A DNA stretch of 64,000 nt from JAGVPT01 sp964439265 (GCA_964439265.1 CAYTOA010000013.1:1-64000); one strand, 5' to 3'; numbered from the stretch's first letter, positions 52,246 through 63,108 are shown. The notes: generated by a model not told the origin, from the sequence alone. Numbers and translations: made by a program.

Positions 52246-54534
52246 ATGCGGCGGGCATTCTCTTACTTCCTCATCTTCGTCCTTTTCATTTCGGCCTCAT
52301 TTATTGTTCTCACCGTTGTTCTGCCGCTTCCGCAATCCAAACCGTACTCGTTGATCGTGCTCGACCGCAATGGAGAGTTCCTCCATGCATTCCTCGCTCC
52401 TGATGGAATATGGCGGTTCAAGACTTCACCAGCTGAAATTCCTTCCCGCTTGAAGGAGATCTTGCTGCACAAAGAAGACCGGTTTTTTTATTACCATCCG
52501 GGTATTAATCCAATCGCAGTTGTACGCGCCGTGTTTCAAAATCTTGCGAGAGGGAAAAAAGTTTCGGGAGCTTCCACCATTACAATGCAGGTGGCGAGGA
52601 TGCTGGAGTCGCGCGACCGGACGTATCTCAATAAGTGTATCGAGATGTTCCACGCCGTCCAGCTCGAAATGCGCTATTCAAAAGATCAGATTCTCGAGAT
52701 GTACCTTTCTATGGTCCCGCTCGGCGGAAATATTGAAGGGCTGCAATCCGCCGCGTACCTGTATTATCAAACTCCGCTGGAACGATTGAACCTGGCAGAG
52801 CTTGTTGACTTGATTCTTTTGCCGAACGATCCGAACGGTCTTCGCCCGGATAAGAATTCTGAGAAGCTTTATCTGGAAAGAAAACGCGTCGCTCTTGAAT
52901 GGCTGTCCGAAGGTTTTCTGACAAAACAGGATTCCATCGTTCTGTGGCAGACGCCGGCATCGGTCAATCGTTCCCAGCTTCCGCGCTTCGCTCATCATTT
53001 TGTGCTGCGAGTGAAGGAATTGTATCCCGGCGAGAATATGGTGGTGAGTTCTCTCGACCTAAAAACGCAGACTGTTGTCGAAAAGATTCTCGCTCGTCAC
53101 GTGCGGACCTGGGCGGCGCATAATGTTTTCAACGGGGCGGCGGTGGTCATCGACAATGCGACCCATGGAATAACAGCGTACGTCGGCTCTGAAGATTTTG
53201 ACGACTCGGCGCACTACGGCCAGGTCGATGCAGTGCAGGCTCTTCGGTCTCCCGGTTCCACCCTGAAGCCCTTTCTCTATGCTCTTGGCATCGACAACGG
53301 AACGCTCACCTCGAAAACACGACTGCTTGATGTTCCGTACGACGCGGATGGATACAGCGCCGAGAATTACGACGGTACGTACGCAGGCTGGGTGTACGCG
53401 GACGACGCGCTGAGACACTCACTCAATGCGCCGATGGTCCGTTTGCTCGAAGGGGTTGGCGCAAAAACTTTCACCGATCATCTCATTGCATCGGGCTTCA
53501 AATCCCTCGCACAGCAAAAAGAAAAATTGGGGTTGAGCATTATCCTCGGCGGCTGCGGGGTGACGCTCGAGGAGTTGACGTCGGCCTACGGCGCATTCGC
53601 GCATGCAGGGATGTTTGTACGGCCGTCATATACAAAGGGAGATTCGGGAAATTCGTCGAAAGTGTTTTCGGAAGCGGCGGCGTACATCGTCACCGATATT
53701 CTGTCCAAATATGATCAATCGGAATCCGCGCTCAGTTTCTCTTCGATTGCTTCATTACCGGAAGTGGCCTACAAGACCGGGACGAGCTATGGACGCCGTG
53801 ACGCGTGGTGCATCGGCTATTCATCGGAATTCACGGTGGGGGTATGGCTTGGCAACGCGGACAATACCGGTGCGCCGGACCTCGTGTCCACGAAGGCGAC
53901 CGTTCCGCTGTTCGCTGATATCTTCGATGCCATCTCCGCGCATTCATCAAAAATCATACTTCCGATGCCCTCCGACGTTGCCGAGCGGAAGGTGTGCGCT
54001 CATAGCGGCAAACTTCCATCATCCTTTTGCACTTCGTTGACAACGGACCTCTACTCACGGTCGCAAACGCTTCAAAGCTATTGCGATGTAGACAAGGAGT
54101 TTTATGTCTCGCTCGATGGAAAAGTTCATTATTGCACGAGTTGCCTCGGCAGTCATCCGTACAAGCTGAAAGTCTTCGAAGATTTTCCTCCGGAGTACGT
54201 CAATTTCCTGAATAGCACCGGTCATCCGTACACTCCGCTCCCGCCGCATAATCCGTCGTGCGAACGCGTGTTTGCCGGAAAAGGACCGCGCATCATCAGC
54301 CCCACGAAAGATATGACCTATTTGCTGGTGTCCAAAAAACAGACGATCGCGCTGTATGCAAGCTCGGGAGTCAACGTGAAGGTGCACCATTGGTACGTCG
54401 ACAACAAATTTATTGCGAGAAGAAAGCAGAACGAGAAAATATTCTTTGGAATGGGCGACGGTCAGCATACGATCACGTGTGTTGACGACAAAGGAAGATC
54501 CTCATCGATAAACATCAAAGTGCGACATCTCTAA
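52246..54534 (+). CDS. pbpC: Penicillin-binding protein 1C
   Basis: 762 residues. N-terminal membrane helix (YFLIFVLFISASFIVLTVVL), then GT51 (HKEDRFFYYHPG and SGASTITMQVARML), the transpeptidase with S338 in GSTLKPFLY, SLN at about 390 and KTGTSYGR, and a C-terminal BiPBP_C-like domain (PTKDMTYLLVSKKQTIALYA). Bifunctional peptidoglycan synthase of the PBP1C type. The next gene, 41 bases away, encodes alpha-2-macroglobulin, the classical partner of pbpC in bacteria, in keeping with an envelope repair and defence role. Confidence 0.96.
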   Translation: MRRAFSYFLIFVLFISASFIVLTVVLPLPQSKPYSLIVLDRNGEFLHAFLAPDGIWRFKTSPAEIPSRLKEILLHKEDRFFYYHPGINPIAVVRAVFQNLARGKKVSGASTITMQVARMLESRDRTYLNKCIEMFHAVQLEMRYSKDQILEMYLSMVPLGGNIEGLQSAAYLYYQTPLERLNLAELVDLILLPNDPNGLRPDKNSEKLYLERKRVALEWLSEGFLTKQDSIVLWQTPASVNRSQLPRFAHHFVLRVKELYPGENMVVSSLDLKTQTVVEKILARHVRTWAAHNVFNGAAVVIDNATHGITAYVGSEDFDDSAHYGQVDAVQALRSPGSTLKPFLYALGIDNGTLTSKTRLLDVPYDADGYSAENYDGTYAGWVYADDALRHSLNAPMVRLLEGVGAKTFTDHLIASGFKSLAQQKEKLGLSIILGGCGVTLEELTSAYGAFAHAGMFVRPSYTKGDSGNSSKVFSEAAAYIVTDILSKYDQSESALSFSSIASLPEVAYKTGTSYGRRDAWCIGYSSEFTVGVWLGNADNTGAPDLVSTKATVPLFADIFDAISAHSSKIILPMPSDVAERKVCAHSGKLPSSFCTSLTTDLYSRSQTLQSYCDVDKEFYVSLDGKVHYCTSCLGSHPYKLKVFEDFPPEYVNFLNSTGHPYTPLPPHNPSCERVFAGKGPRIISPTKDMTYLLVSKKQTIALYASSGVNVKVHHWYVDNKFIARRKQNEKIFFGMGDGQHTITCVDDKGRSSSINIKVRHL

Positions 54535-54575
54535 ATTATTTATCATTCACACCTCGATAATCAAGGGAGACTTCA

Positions 54576-57500
54576 ATGCAAACACACTTTTCGAAATGGT
54601 CAGTTCTTTTTTTCCTCTTCTTCTTGCCGTCATGCTCGATGTTCGATTCGAATGGCTTGCGGATAACGTCGGAATTGCCCCATGGGGTCGTTCCGGCGTC
54701 CGGCGTTCTGCAGTTCGAATTCTCGCGGGGTGTTGTACCTCCGGAATCGACAAACGTTTGGGTTGAAACACCGTTCATTGAATTTACACCCCACGTCGAA
54801 GGGAAATTTGTCTGGCAGGATTCGTCGAAGCTCGTGTTCAGCCCCGACGTTCCGTTTGCCGGCGACACAAAATTCAAAGGCAGATTCAATACTGATCTGT
54901 TGAAACAATTATCGCACTCGCGATCTTTCAGAGGTGACGAAGAATTTTCCTTTGCGACGGAACCATTCACAATGAGGGGAGCCGAGTTCTTCTACGACAG
55001 AATAGACAACAAGCGGACGGTCGGTGTGAAAGCCAACCTGGAGTTTTCATACGCCGTGAAACCCGACGACGTCGCAAAATACCTCAAGATGGAAATTGAC
55101 GGCGCGCCGCATCCCGAATTCAAAGTGATGTCGACGACCCAGGCGAAGACGATCCCCGTCGAGATCGGTTCGATGACGCAGCTCGAGAAGGCCCGAAGCA
55201 TCAGTGTTTCCTTTGTCGATGGATTGGTTTCTCCCGAAACAAATACACATATCGCCATGGAGAAGCCGTTCGTGTATTCCTTGCCCGGCCTTGAAGAGCT
55301 TAAAGTTTACGGCCACGAAGCCGGGTTCGACGGCAAGGAGGGTACCATAAAGATCTCAACCTCGCAGGAGGTTGATATGTCATCCGTGAAGTCGTTTATT
55401 TCACTTTCGCCGGAGCGGTCATACGTGGTGGAAGCGACGGATCGATTCGGGTTTTTGATCCGGGGGAATTTTGAAACGGCCACATCATTCCACCTCATGA
55501 TCCGCAGGGGTCTGCAAAGCGTCCTCGGCGCAAAAACGCAGAATGACTACGAGGCCGACGTGGTCATCGGAGACATCAAGCCGTCGTTCTCGTTCGTCTC
55601 AGACGGGGCATACATGCTCTTGAGCGGCGCAAAAACAATTGCGGTGAAAACAGTTAATCTATCAAAACTTCACGTGCAGGTGAGCCAGGTCTTTCAAAAC
55701 AATATTGTTTTCTTTATAGACCACGGCCGGTCGTACGACTATGAGTACTACGATGATGACGAGGAGGGGTATCATCCTTCGCATAAATACCGTTTCTCGG
55801 TTGGCAATTTCGGCCGTTTGCTTGAAGGGAAAACGATCGACATTCAAAATTCGCGAAATCAGGAGGTGACGACGGGAATTGACCTGGCATCGTATCTTCG
55901 GAACGATTACAAGGGCTTTTTGCTCGTGGAAGTCTCGGATCCAGCACAAACATGGCGGTCGACAGCAAAACTGATCTCCATTTCGGATATAGGCCTTATC
56001 GTCAAACAAAGCAAACAAGAGTTAGCCGTGTTTGCCACTAGCCTCGATGATAATGAGCCGCTTGGCGGCGTGAAGATCGACCTCATCTCGACGAGCAACC
56101 AGGTCATGTCGTCGCAGAATACGAATTCCGACGGCGCTGTCGTCTTCAAAGATTTCGGCACGCTCCAGAACGACGATTTTCATCTGAAGCTCGTTACGGC
56201 GACAAAGGGAGACGATTTTAATTTCCTCAACCTCGCGGATTACCGTGTCGAAACGTCGCGTTTCGATGTCGGAGGGAAATTCGACAGCGAGGGACAATAT
56301 GACGCTTTCGTCTACGGCGACCGCACATTGTACCGTCCCGGCGAAAAGGTGATCCTCACTGGAATTGTCCGTGATCTCCACAACGGTCTGCCCGGAAATT
56401 TTCCGATAAAGGTAAAAATGTTCAGCCCGCTGGGGACAGTGGTATCGGAATTTATGCGGACCATCAACGAGGAAGGGTCCTTTGAAATATCTTATCAAAC
56501 AGACCAAAGCGCGCCGACGGGAGAATACCGTTTTGACGTCTCGACGGGAAACGACCTCTTCCTGACCTCATATTCCGTGAGCATTGAAGATTTTGTTCCA
56601 GACAGAATTCGCGTGTCAATGACTGCGGATCGAACAAAGGCATCTCCGGCGGACACGATCAATTATGCGTTCCAGGCGCTTAACTTCTTCGGACCTCCTG
56701 CGTCGGGGAGGAATTACGAGTTTGAGGGGACATTCGTTCCGGCGCCGTACGTTTCAAAGCAGTTTCCGGAATTTCGATTTGCGAACGACGGGGCCGCGAA
56801 TTTTTCCGCGCAGCCGGTTGTGAGCGAGGGGAAGACCGACGACGAAGGGAAGGCCGAGGAAACTTTTGCAGTTCCGAAGGAAGCCACTTCCAGCGGCGTC
56901 CTCATCGCTCGGGGACGGGTCGGCGTGTTCGACGAATCCGGCCGCCCGGTATACCAGCTCGCGACAACAGTCGTGCACCCGAAAGACTATTACATCGGAA
57001 TCTGGAAGAAGATGGATTATTACGTCTCGCCGGGAAATCCGCAGACGATAAAACTGGTTGCCGTGAACACCGACGATCAGGCGATTAAAGGGTTTCCGGC
57101 GCAGTTCCAACTCTTCCGGAAAGAATGGCACACGGTATTGCGGATGTACGAAAAGACAAACTCTCTGCGTTATGTCTCGGAAATGCGTGAAATACCGGTA
57201 GAGGCCCGGGACGTCACTCTTGATGACTCGCCGACACCGGTCACATTCACAGTTCCTGCGATCTCCGGCGATTATGTCGTGCGCGTATCGAAGAAGAACG
57301 ATGACGCCTTTAATCAGTTTGATTTCTATTCATACAGCTGGGCGACAACCGACATCACGTCGTTTCAAATTGACCCCGAGGCGAAAGTTGATATCTCGTT
57401 CAACAAACAGTCGTTTGAGCCGGGGGAGAAAGCGAACATACTATTTAAAACCCCGTTTGACGGGACGATGCTCGTTACACTCGAACGGAATAAGGTTATC

Positions 57501-60008
57501 AGTTATCGTTATTTGAAAGCTGAAAATAATACTGCGTCGATGGAACTCTCCGTTGAAGACGACTTCATGCCGAACGTGTATGTCAGCGCCGTGCTTTTTC
57601 GAAAGGTAAAAAGCATGAACATCCCGCTCCTCGTGGGTCATGGCTTTGCTCCGTTGTTCGCGGAGCGGAAGTCCAATAAATTGGCAGTATCGATCTCCGC
57701 GCCTGAGAAGATCCGCCCCCGGGGAAAACAAAAGGTCACGGTTTCGGTAGCAGGAGAGAAGAACGTGTTCGTGACCCTTGCGGCAGTGGACGAGGGTATT
57801 TTGCAGGTAAAAAATTATGCGACGCCGCAGCCGTACTCGTATTTCTATGCCAGGAAAGGATTGGAAACGCAAACGTTCGATTTCTTCCGTGATCTGCTGC
57901 CGGAGTACGACAAGAAACAAAAGAGCAGCAGCGGTGGGAGCGATTACGAAGCAAAGGCGAAAAGAACGAATCCTGTTTCTGCACTTCGTTTTAAACCCGT
58001 TGCGTTATGGTCGGGAATTGTGAAGACAAACTCCGACGGTGAGGCCGACGTGACACTCGACGTTCCGGAATTCAGCGGCGAGCTGCGCCTGATGGCTATC
58101 GCGTACAAAGGGGGGAAATTCGGCACGGCAGAAAAGCCGATGAAGGTCGCCGATCCGATCGTCGTCACTCCCGCGCTCCCTCGCTTCGCGAGCCCGAACG
58201 ATGTCATCACGATGCCGATCACGGCGTTCAACACGACGGAAAAACCTGTCAGTGTGAAATTCACAATCAGCACTGAAGGGCCGATCCTGGCGACACAGCA
58301 ATCGGCGGAGCTGGACGTCAACGCGAATCAGGAAAAATATGTGAACATCATTCTTAAAGCGACAGACCAGATCGGAAAAGCGACGGTGAAAGTCGTCACC
58401 GAGGCGCTGGGCGAAAAATTTGAATCGGTCACTGAAATCCCGGTCCGGCCGCTGTCAGCATATGTTACCGAAAGTGTCGCCGGCATCGTGACCGGCGGGA
58501 ACACCGTCTCGATGACAATGAGCGATAAATATCTGCCGAATGGAAGAAAATCATATCTTACGGTGAGCCCGTTTCCTGTGGCGAATTTCGCCAAAGAGTT
58601 GAAATATCTTGTCGGTTATCCGCACGGGTGTCTTGAGCAGACGACATCGAAAGCGTTCCCGCAGATCTATCTGCGCGATATCGCCGTCTTGCTCGACCCG
58701 ACCATTCTCGAGAAAGGAAGTCCCACCTATTTTGTGAACGAAGCAATCACAAAAATCACCGGCATGCAGGGAAATGACGGCAGGTTCTCATACTGGCCTG
58801 GCGGCTCAGAGGTTAACACGTGGGCGACCGTCTATGCAACACATTTTCTAATCGAAGCGAAAAAGGCCGGGTACTCAGTTCCGGAAGGAACACTGAAGTC
58901 CGCATTGTCTGCCATAGCGACCATCGCTCGCAGTAAACAGACGATGGATTACTATATCTATTCGAATCACAAAACGGAAATCATACGTATTGCCGACAAG
59001 AGTTCCGTCTATGCTCTTTACGTGTTGGCTCTTGCGGGTCAGCCGGAAATTCCCTTAATGAATTTCTACCGGACAGCTCCATCGCTTCTTACGACCGACA
59101 CGCGGTACCTTCTTGCCGGTTCCTTTGCGCTGAACGGAGACCGAAAGTCATTTCTGGACCTGCTGCCTCCGCAGTTCGTCATTGAAGACCCGGTTAGGAC
59201 TTCCGGCGTATGGTTCGACTCACCGGTGCGTGCGAACGCGATCGTTCTCAATGTGCTACTGGAGACGGATCCGGCGAATCCGAACATCCCGAGATACATG
59301 GAGTATCTTTCAAAAACGTACGAAGGAAATGAATGGTACAGTACGCAGGATGATGCGTTCACATTGCTTGCGTTCGGGAAGGCGGCTCGCCGAGCCGGAG
59401 GAGGCAAGTTCGACGGAACGGTAAACATCGCCGGGAGCACGAAGCAGTATTCCGGAGGCAATCAGAAGTACGACATCTCTGCTGTAGAAGGTAAAGTCGC
59501 GTTTTCGTTGAGAGGCGAGGGGCAGGTGTATTATTCGCTGATCACGGAAGGAATTCGAAAGGACGGCAGTATCAAGATTGAGGATAAGAACCTTCGTGTA
59601 AGAAGGGAATTCTTCAACCGCTTTGGGGCTCCCGTTAGTCTCGATGCGGTAAAACAGAATTCCCTTGTTGTCGTCAAGATCACGGTGAAATCGGATGTCG
59701 ACGAACTCGAGAACGTCGCGATCACAGACCTGCTTCCCGCCGGATTTGAGATCGAGAACCCGAGGCTTGTCGAAACGTCGCAGTATGATTTTATTAAGGA
59801 CGCGAGTACACCGGATTACGTGGATATACGCGACGACCGGATAAATTATTATACCAACTTTAGCGATAACCGGGAGAGGAAATTCTTCTACCTTGTGCGC
59901 GCAGTTACCAAAGGGGAATTCCAGTACGCGCCGGTTGCTGCTGAAGCGATGTATGATGCAAATTATTATTCGGCGAGCGGTCGCGGAATATTGAAAGTTG
60001 TCGAATAA
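54576..60008 (+). CDS. Alpha-2-macroglobulin family lipoprotein (YfhM-like)
   Basis: 1810 residues. Lipoprotein signal with lipobox FLPSC, so anchored to the inner membrane. Long series of macroglobulin-type beta domains; DRTLYRPGEKV at about 580 marks the region before the bait segment; the thioester motif C1352-L-E-Q1355 lies in YPHGCLEQTTS, followed by an alpha/alpha thioester domain and a receptor-binding-like end. Traps attacking proteases by covalent linkage after bait cleavage. Encoded after pbpC, as in many Proteobacteria. Full length for the bacterial family. Confidence 0.97.
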   Translation: MQTHFSKWSVLFFLFFLPSCSMFDSNGLRITSELPHGVVPASGVLQFEFSRGVVPPESTNVWVETPFIEFTPHVEGKFVWQDSSKLVFSPDVPFAGDTKFKGRFNTDLLKQLSHSRSFRGDEEFSFATEPFTMRGAEFFYDRIDNKRTVGVKANLEFSYAVKPDDVAKYLKMEIDGAPHPEFKVMSTTQAKTIPVEIGSMTQLEKARSISVSFVDGLVSPETNTHIAMEKPFVYSLPGLEELKVYGHEAGFDGKEGTIKISTSQEVDMSSVKSFISLSPERSYVVEATDRFGFLIRGNFETATSFHLMIRRGLQSVLGAKTQNDYEADVVIGDIKPSFSFVSDGAYMLLSGAKTIAVKTVNLSKLHVQVSQVFQNNIVFFIDHGRSYDYEYYDDDEEGYHPSHKYRFSVGNFGRLLEGKTIDIQNSRNQEVTTGIDLASYLRNDYKGFLLVEVSDPAQTWRSTAKLISISDIGLIVKQSKQELAVFATSLDDNEPLGGVKIDLISTSNQVMSSQNTNSDGAVVFKDFGTLQNDDFHLKLVTATKGDDFNFLNLADYRVETSRFDVGGKFDSEGQYDAFVYGDRTLYRPGEKVILTGIVRDLHNGLPGNFPIKVKMFSPLGTVVSEFMRTINEEGSFEISYQTDQSAPTGEYRFDVSTGNDLFLTSYSVSIEDFVPDRIRVSMTADRTKASPADTINYAFQALNFFGPPASGRNYEFEGTFVPAPYVSKQFPEFRFANDGAANFSAQPVVSEGKTDDEGKAEETFAVPKEATSSGVLIARGRVGVFDESGRPVYQLATTVVHPKDYYIGIWKKMDYYVSPGNPQTIKLVAVNTDDQAIKGFPAQFQLFRKEWHTVLRMYEKTNSLRYVSEMREIPVEARDVTLDDSPTPVTFTVPAISGDYVVRVSKKNDDAFNQFDFYSYSWATTDITSFQIDPEAKVDISFNKQSFEPGEKANILFKTPFDGTMLVTLERNKVISYRYLKAENNTASMELSVEDDFMPNVYVSAVLFRKVKSMNIPLLVGHGFAPLFAERKSNKLAVSISAPEKIRPRGKQKVTVSVAGEKNVFVTLAAVDEGILQVKNYATPQPYSYFYARKGLETQTFDFFRDLLPEYDKKQKSSSGGSDYEAKAKRTNPVSALRFKPVALWSGIVKTNSDGEADVTLDVPEFSGELRLMAIAYKGGKFGTAEKPMKVADPIVVTPALPRFASPNDVITMPITAFNTTEKPVSVKFTISTEGPILATQQSAELDVNANQEKYVNIILKATDQIGKATVKVVTEALGEKFESVTEIPVRPLSAYVTESVAGIVTGGNTVSMTMSDKYLPNGRKSYLTVSPFPVANFAKELKYLVGYPHGCLEQTTSKAFPQIYLRDIAVLLDPTILEKGSPTYFVNEAITKITGMQGNDGRFSYWPGGSEVNTWATVYATHFLIEAKKAGYSVPEGTLKSALSAIATIARSKQTMDYYIYSNHKTEIIRIADKSSVYALYVLALAGQPEIPLMNFYRTAPSLLTTDTRYLLAGSFALNGDRKSFLDLLPPQFVIEDPVRTSGVWFDSPVRANAIVLNVLLETDPANPNIPRYMEYLSKTYEGNEWYSTQDDAFTLLAFGKAARRAGGGKFDGTVNIAGSTKQYSGGNQKYDISAVEGKVAFSLRGEGQVYYSLITEGIRKDGSIKIEDKNLRVRREFFNRFGAPVSLDAVKQNSLVVVKITVKSDVDELENVAITDLLPAGFEIENPRLVETSQYDFIKDASTPDYVDIRDDRINYYTNFSDNRERKFFYLVRAVTKGEFQYAPVAAEAMYDANYYSASGRGILKVVE

Positions 60009-60035
60009 CCAGATAATTTAATGGATCAAAGGTGA

Positions 60036-60076
60036 AACGGCCGTTTGGGCGAATTCAGTTATCCTCCGCGGCCGTT
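60036..60076 (+). terminator. Hairpin after the alpha-2-macroglobulin gene
   Basis: AACGGCCG (60036-60043) pairs with CGGCCGTT (60069-60076). No T run follows, so termination is likely but unproven; the loop is 25 bases. Confidence 0.5.
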
Positions 60077-60279
60077 CCGCCTGGTCATTGTTCGCAAGTC
60101 TATTACTCTATAGATAGGATAGAAGCCTCGCCTGAGCCAGATTTCAGTTCAGATACGATGATAAGGAATGCATTATCATAGAGTTGCCGTCGTTTTCTCC
60201 CCGCATTTATTGATTCTCTTCCGAACACTTCGTATATTTATTCCGTTTGTACACAGGCACTTACCCCGATATTGATGCT

Positions 60280-60795
60280 ATGACATTTGAGCAAGTCGTA
60301 TTTTTCCTTCTGGCTGCCGTCGCGGCATTCTCTGCTGTTATGGTCATCCTTCAGCGCAACCCTGTCAACAGCGCCCTCTATCTTATTCTTAACTTTTTCT
60401 GCCTCAGCGGCTTGTATCTGACACTGAACGCTCAGTTTATCGCGATGGTGCAGGTATTGGTGTATGCCGGCGCCATCATGGTCCTCTTCCTCTTCGTGAT
60501 CATGCTGTTGAATCTTGGAGATGACAAGCGGCTCAGGGAGCATCTGGGGGTGAGGACGTATCTCGGTATCGCCTTCAGTGTCGGGCTCGTCCTGGAACTG
60601 CTCTACATGTTGGCGTACCGAACCGGAAACACATTGATTCAACAATCTTCCAATTCCGTAGAAATAGGAACGGTCGAATACATCGGTAAGGTTCTTTTTA
60701 GTAAATTCATTTTCCCGTTTGAAATCACCTCGCTCTTGTTACTGGCGGCGATCGTAGGCGCCGTGATCCTCGCAAAAAAGAAAATTACAGAATGA
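60280..60795 (+). CDS. nuoJ: NADH-quinone oxidoreductase subunit J
   Basis: 171 residues from ATG 60280; a TTG further upstream is less likely. Five membrane helices with LQRNPVNSALYLILNFFCLSGLYL near the start and AGAIMVLFLFVIMLLN in the middle, the pi-bulge region of NuoJ/ND6. Core membrane subunit of complex I next to the quinone channel. Its stop overlaps the nuoK start by 4 nt. The preceding genes are not nuo, so nuoA-I lie elsewhere. Confidence 0.95.
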   Translation: MTFEQVVFFLLAAVAAFSAVMVILQRNPVNSALYLILNFFCLSGLYLTLNAQFIAMVQVLVYAGAIMVLFLFVIMLLNLGDDKRLREHLGVRTYLGIAFSVGLVLELLYMLAYRTGNTLIQQSSNSVEIGTVEYIGKVLFSKFIFPFEITSLLLLAAIVGAVILAKKKITE

Positions 60796-61094
60796 TCCCT
60801 ATCGATTACTATCTTCTCCTTTCCGCATTCATGTTTTGTGCCGGTGTTCTGGGCGTGTTGATCCGGCGCGATGCGATCATCGTGTTTATGTCCATCGAGT
60901 TGATGCTCAATTCGGTGAACCTCTCGCTCATCGCATTCTCGTCGTTCCTTGGAGACCCGACAGGGCAAATGCTCGTGTTTTTTGTGATGACCGTTGCCGC
61001 GGCGGAAGCGGCAGTAGGGTTGGCGATCATCATTGCACTCTTCCGCAACAAGCAAACGGTCAATATTGACGAGATCAATATCTTAAAATGGTGA
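60792..61094 (+). CDS. nuoK: NADH-quinone oxidoreductase subunit K
   Basis: 100 residues, three membrane helices. The conserved Glu residues in IVFMSIELMLNSVNLSL (Glu36-type) and AAAEAAVGLAIIIALFR are proton-path residues of NuoK/ND4L. The start overlaps nuoJ by 4 nt. Standard size. Confidence 0.97.
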   Translation: MIPIDYYLLLSAFMFCAGVLGVLIRRDAIIVFMSIELMLNSVNLSLIAFSSFLGDPTGQMLVFFVMTVAAAEAAVGLAIIIALFRNKQTVNIDEINILKW

Positions 61095-61155
61095 ATATCT
61101 GCATCGGGCTTCTGAAGCGAAAGTGTTCTGAAAATTAATCATTGAATTGGTGTTC

Positions 61156-63087
61156 ATGTATCCGTACGTCGGCCTTATCGTTCTTTTTCCGTTTCTCGGT
61201 TTCCTTTTTATCGGCCTTTTTGGGTCGAAGATAAAATCGGAAAAACTCGTCGGCACGATCGGCTCGGGTGCAGTAGCGCTGTCGTTCTTTGTTGCAGTGT
61301 CGATCTTTGTTGAGATGCTGTCGCTTCCTGTCGGTGAGAGGCAGCACATCGTGAATCAGTTCGAATGGATCGGCGCAGGTTCATTTTCAGTGAACGCCGC
61401 ATTCGAGGTTGACCAGCTGTCGATTCTGATGACGCTGATTGTCACCGGCGTGGGAAGTCTCATCCATGTCTATTCGATCGGGTACATGCACGGCGACAAG
61501 GGATTCTGGCGGTTCTTTGCTTACCTGAATCTCTTTATCTTCGCGATGTTAATCCTTGTTCTCGCCGACAACTTTTTGTTCATGTTCGTAGGTTGGGAAG
61601 GGGTCGGACTCTGCTCGTATTTGCTGATCGGCTTTTGGTACGACAAGAATTTTGAGAAGGGAACGACGGGAGATGCGGCGAAAAAAGCGTTCATCGTCAA
61701 CCGCATCGGCGATTTCGGGTTTCTCCTCGGCATGTTTCTCATCTTCACCACCTTCGGGTCGCTGAATTTCGAGTCGGTGTTTTCTGCGGCCTCGGTTTTT
61801 AGCCGCGGCGACTCCACCGTTATGTGGATCACGCTCCTGCTCTTTGTCGGAGCGACGGGAAAGTCGGCGCAAATTCCGCTGTACGTATGGCTTCCGGATG
61901 CGATGGCCGGCCCGACGCCGGTGAGCGCGTTGATTCACGCCGCCACGATGGTCACGGCGGGCGTGTACATTCTCGCACGGAGCTCGATCTTGTTTGCGCT
62001 GTCTCCGGTGACAATGGAGGTCGTCGCCATCATCGGGGTCGCGACAGCCTTCTTTGCGGCCACGATCGGTCTCGTCCAAAATGACATCAAGAAGGTGCTC
62101 GCCTATTCCACCATAAGCCAGCTCGGGTACATGTTCCTCGGTTTAGGCGTGGGCGCGTTTGCCTCTGGAATCTTTCACGTTATGACGCATGCATTCTTCA
62201 AGGCCCTGCTGTTCCTCGGTTCGGGCGCTGTCATCCATGCAATGCACGATGAGCAAGACATCCAGAAAATGGGAGGACTCAAAAAATATCTCCCGACAAC
62301 ATACAAGACATTTCTCATCGGAGCGATCGCGATCTCGGGAATTCCTCCGCTTGCGGGATTTTTCAGCAAGGATGAAATATTGTGGAGAGCTTTCTCCGAC
62401 GGCTCGCCGATCTTATGGCTTGTTGGCGCGGCCGGCGCCGGGTTGACGGCGTTCTACATGTTCCGGCTTGTGTCGCTTACCTTCGACGGCTCCCCTCGCT
62501 TCGACGAGCATCATCTTCACCCGCATGAAGCGCCGAAGACGATGACCATCCCGCTGATCATTCTCGCGGCGCTCTCCGTCGTCGGGGGATTTGTCGGTAT
62601 TCCGGAAAGCCTCGGCGGGGGAAATTGGTTTGGACGTTTTCTTGAACCCGTCTTTGAACGTGCGAACTCGAAAATGCTCATGCCCTATCACGAAGCTTCG
62701 GTCATGGAATATGTCCTGATGGCAGTCTCAGTTCTGATCGCGGCAGCGGGCATATACTTTGCCAGAAAGATTTACCTGGAGAAGAAAGAGATAGCGGAGC
62801 GGGTTGCTTCGAGATTTTCGCGGACGTACAAACTCCTTCTCAACAAATATTTTGTCGATGAGGTGTATGACGGAGCGGTGGTGACGCCTCTGGTAAAGGG
62901 TTCCGAGAAACTTCTCTGGAAACGTGTTGACGTAGGAATCATCGACGGATTGATAAACTTTTCGGCCAAGGCTACCGAGTACGCGAGCCAGTTCTTCAGA
63001 CGCATGCAAACCGGAGTCGTTCAAAGCTATGCCGTCGTGTTCGTTGCTGGCATCTTGTTCGTCCTTGGCTGGCTGATCATTCGATAA
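61156..63087 (+). CDS. nuoL: NADH-quinone oxidoreductase subunit L
   Basis: 643 residues from ATG 61156; a TTG three codons upstream could also serve. About sixteen membrane helices and a C-terminal lateral helix extension after residue 500. Antiporter-like core: FVGWEGVGLCSYLLIGFWY, AQIPLYVWLPDAMAGPTPVSALIHAATMVTAG with the proton-channel Lys and His residues. Distal proton pump of complex I. Gap of 61 bases after nuoK with no strong ribosome site; nuoM follows 21 bases after its stop. Confidence 0.97.
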   Translation: MYPYVGLIVLFPFLGFLFIGLFGSKIKSEKLVGTIGSGAVALSFFVAVSIFVEMLSLPVGERQHIVNQFEWIGAGSFSVNAAFEVDQLSILMTLIVTGVGSLIHVYSIGYMHGDKGFWRFFAYLNLFIFAMLILVLADNFLFMFVGWEGVGLCSYLLIGFWYDKNFEKGTTGDAAKKAFIVNRIGDFGFLLGMFLIFTTFGSLNFESVFSAASVFSRGDSTVMWITLLLFVGATGKSAQIPLYVWLPDAMAGPTPVSALIHAATMVTAGVYILARSSILFALSPVTMEVVAIIGVATAFFAATIGLVQNDIKKVLAYSTISQLGYMFLGLGVGAFASGIFHVMTHAFFKALLFLGSGAVIHAMHDEQDIQKMGGLKKYLPTTYKTFLIGAIAISGIPPLAGFFSKDEILWRAFSDGSPILWLVGAAGAGLTAFYMFRLVSLTFDGSPRFDEHHLHPHEAPKTMTIPLIILAALSVVGGFVGIPESLGGGNWFGRFLEPVFERANSKMLMPYHEASVMEYVLMAVSVLIAAAGIYFARKIYLEKKEIAERVASRFSRTYKLLLNKYFVDEVYDGAVVTPLVKGSEKLLWKRVDVGIIDGLINFSAKATEYASQFFRRMQTGVVQSYAVVFVAGILFVLGWLIIR

Positions 63088-63108
63088 TATGAAATTCTCT
63101 TGTTGCCA

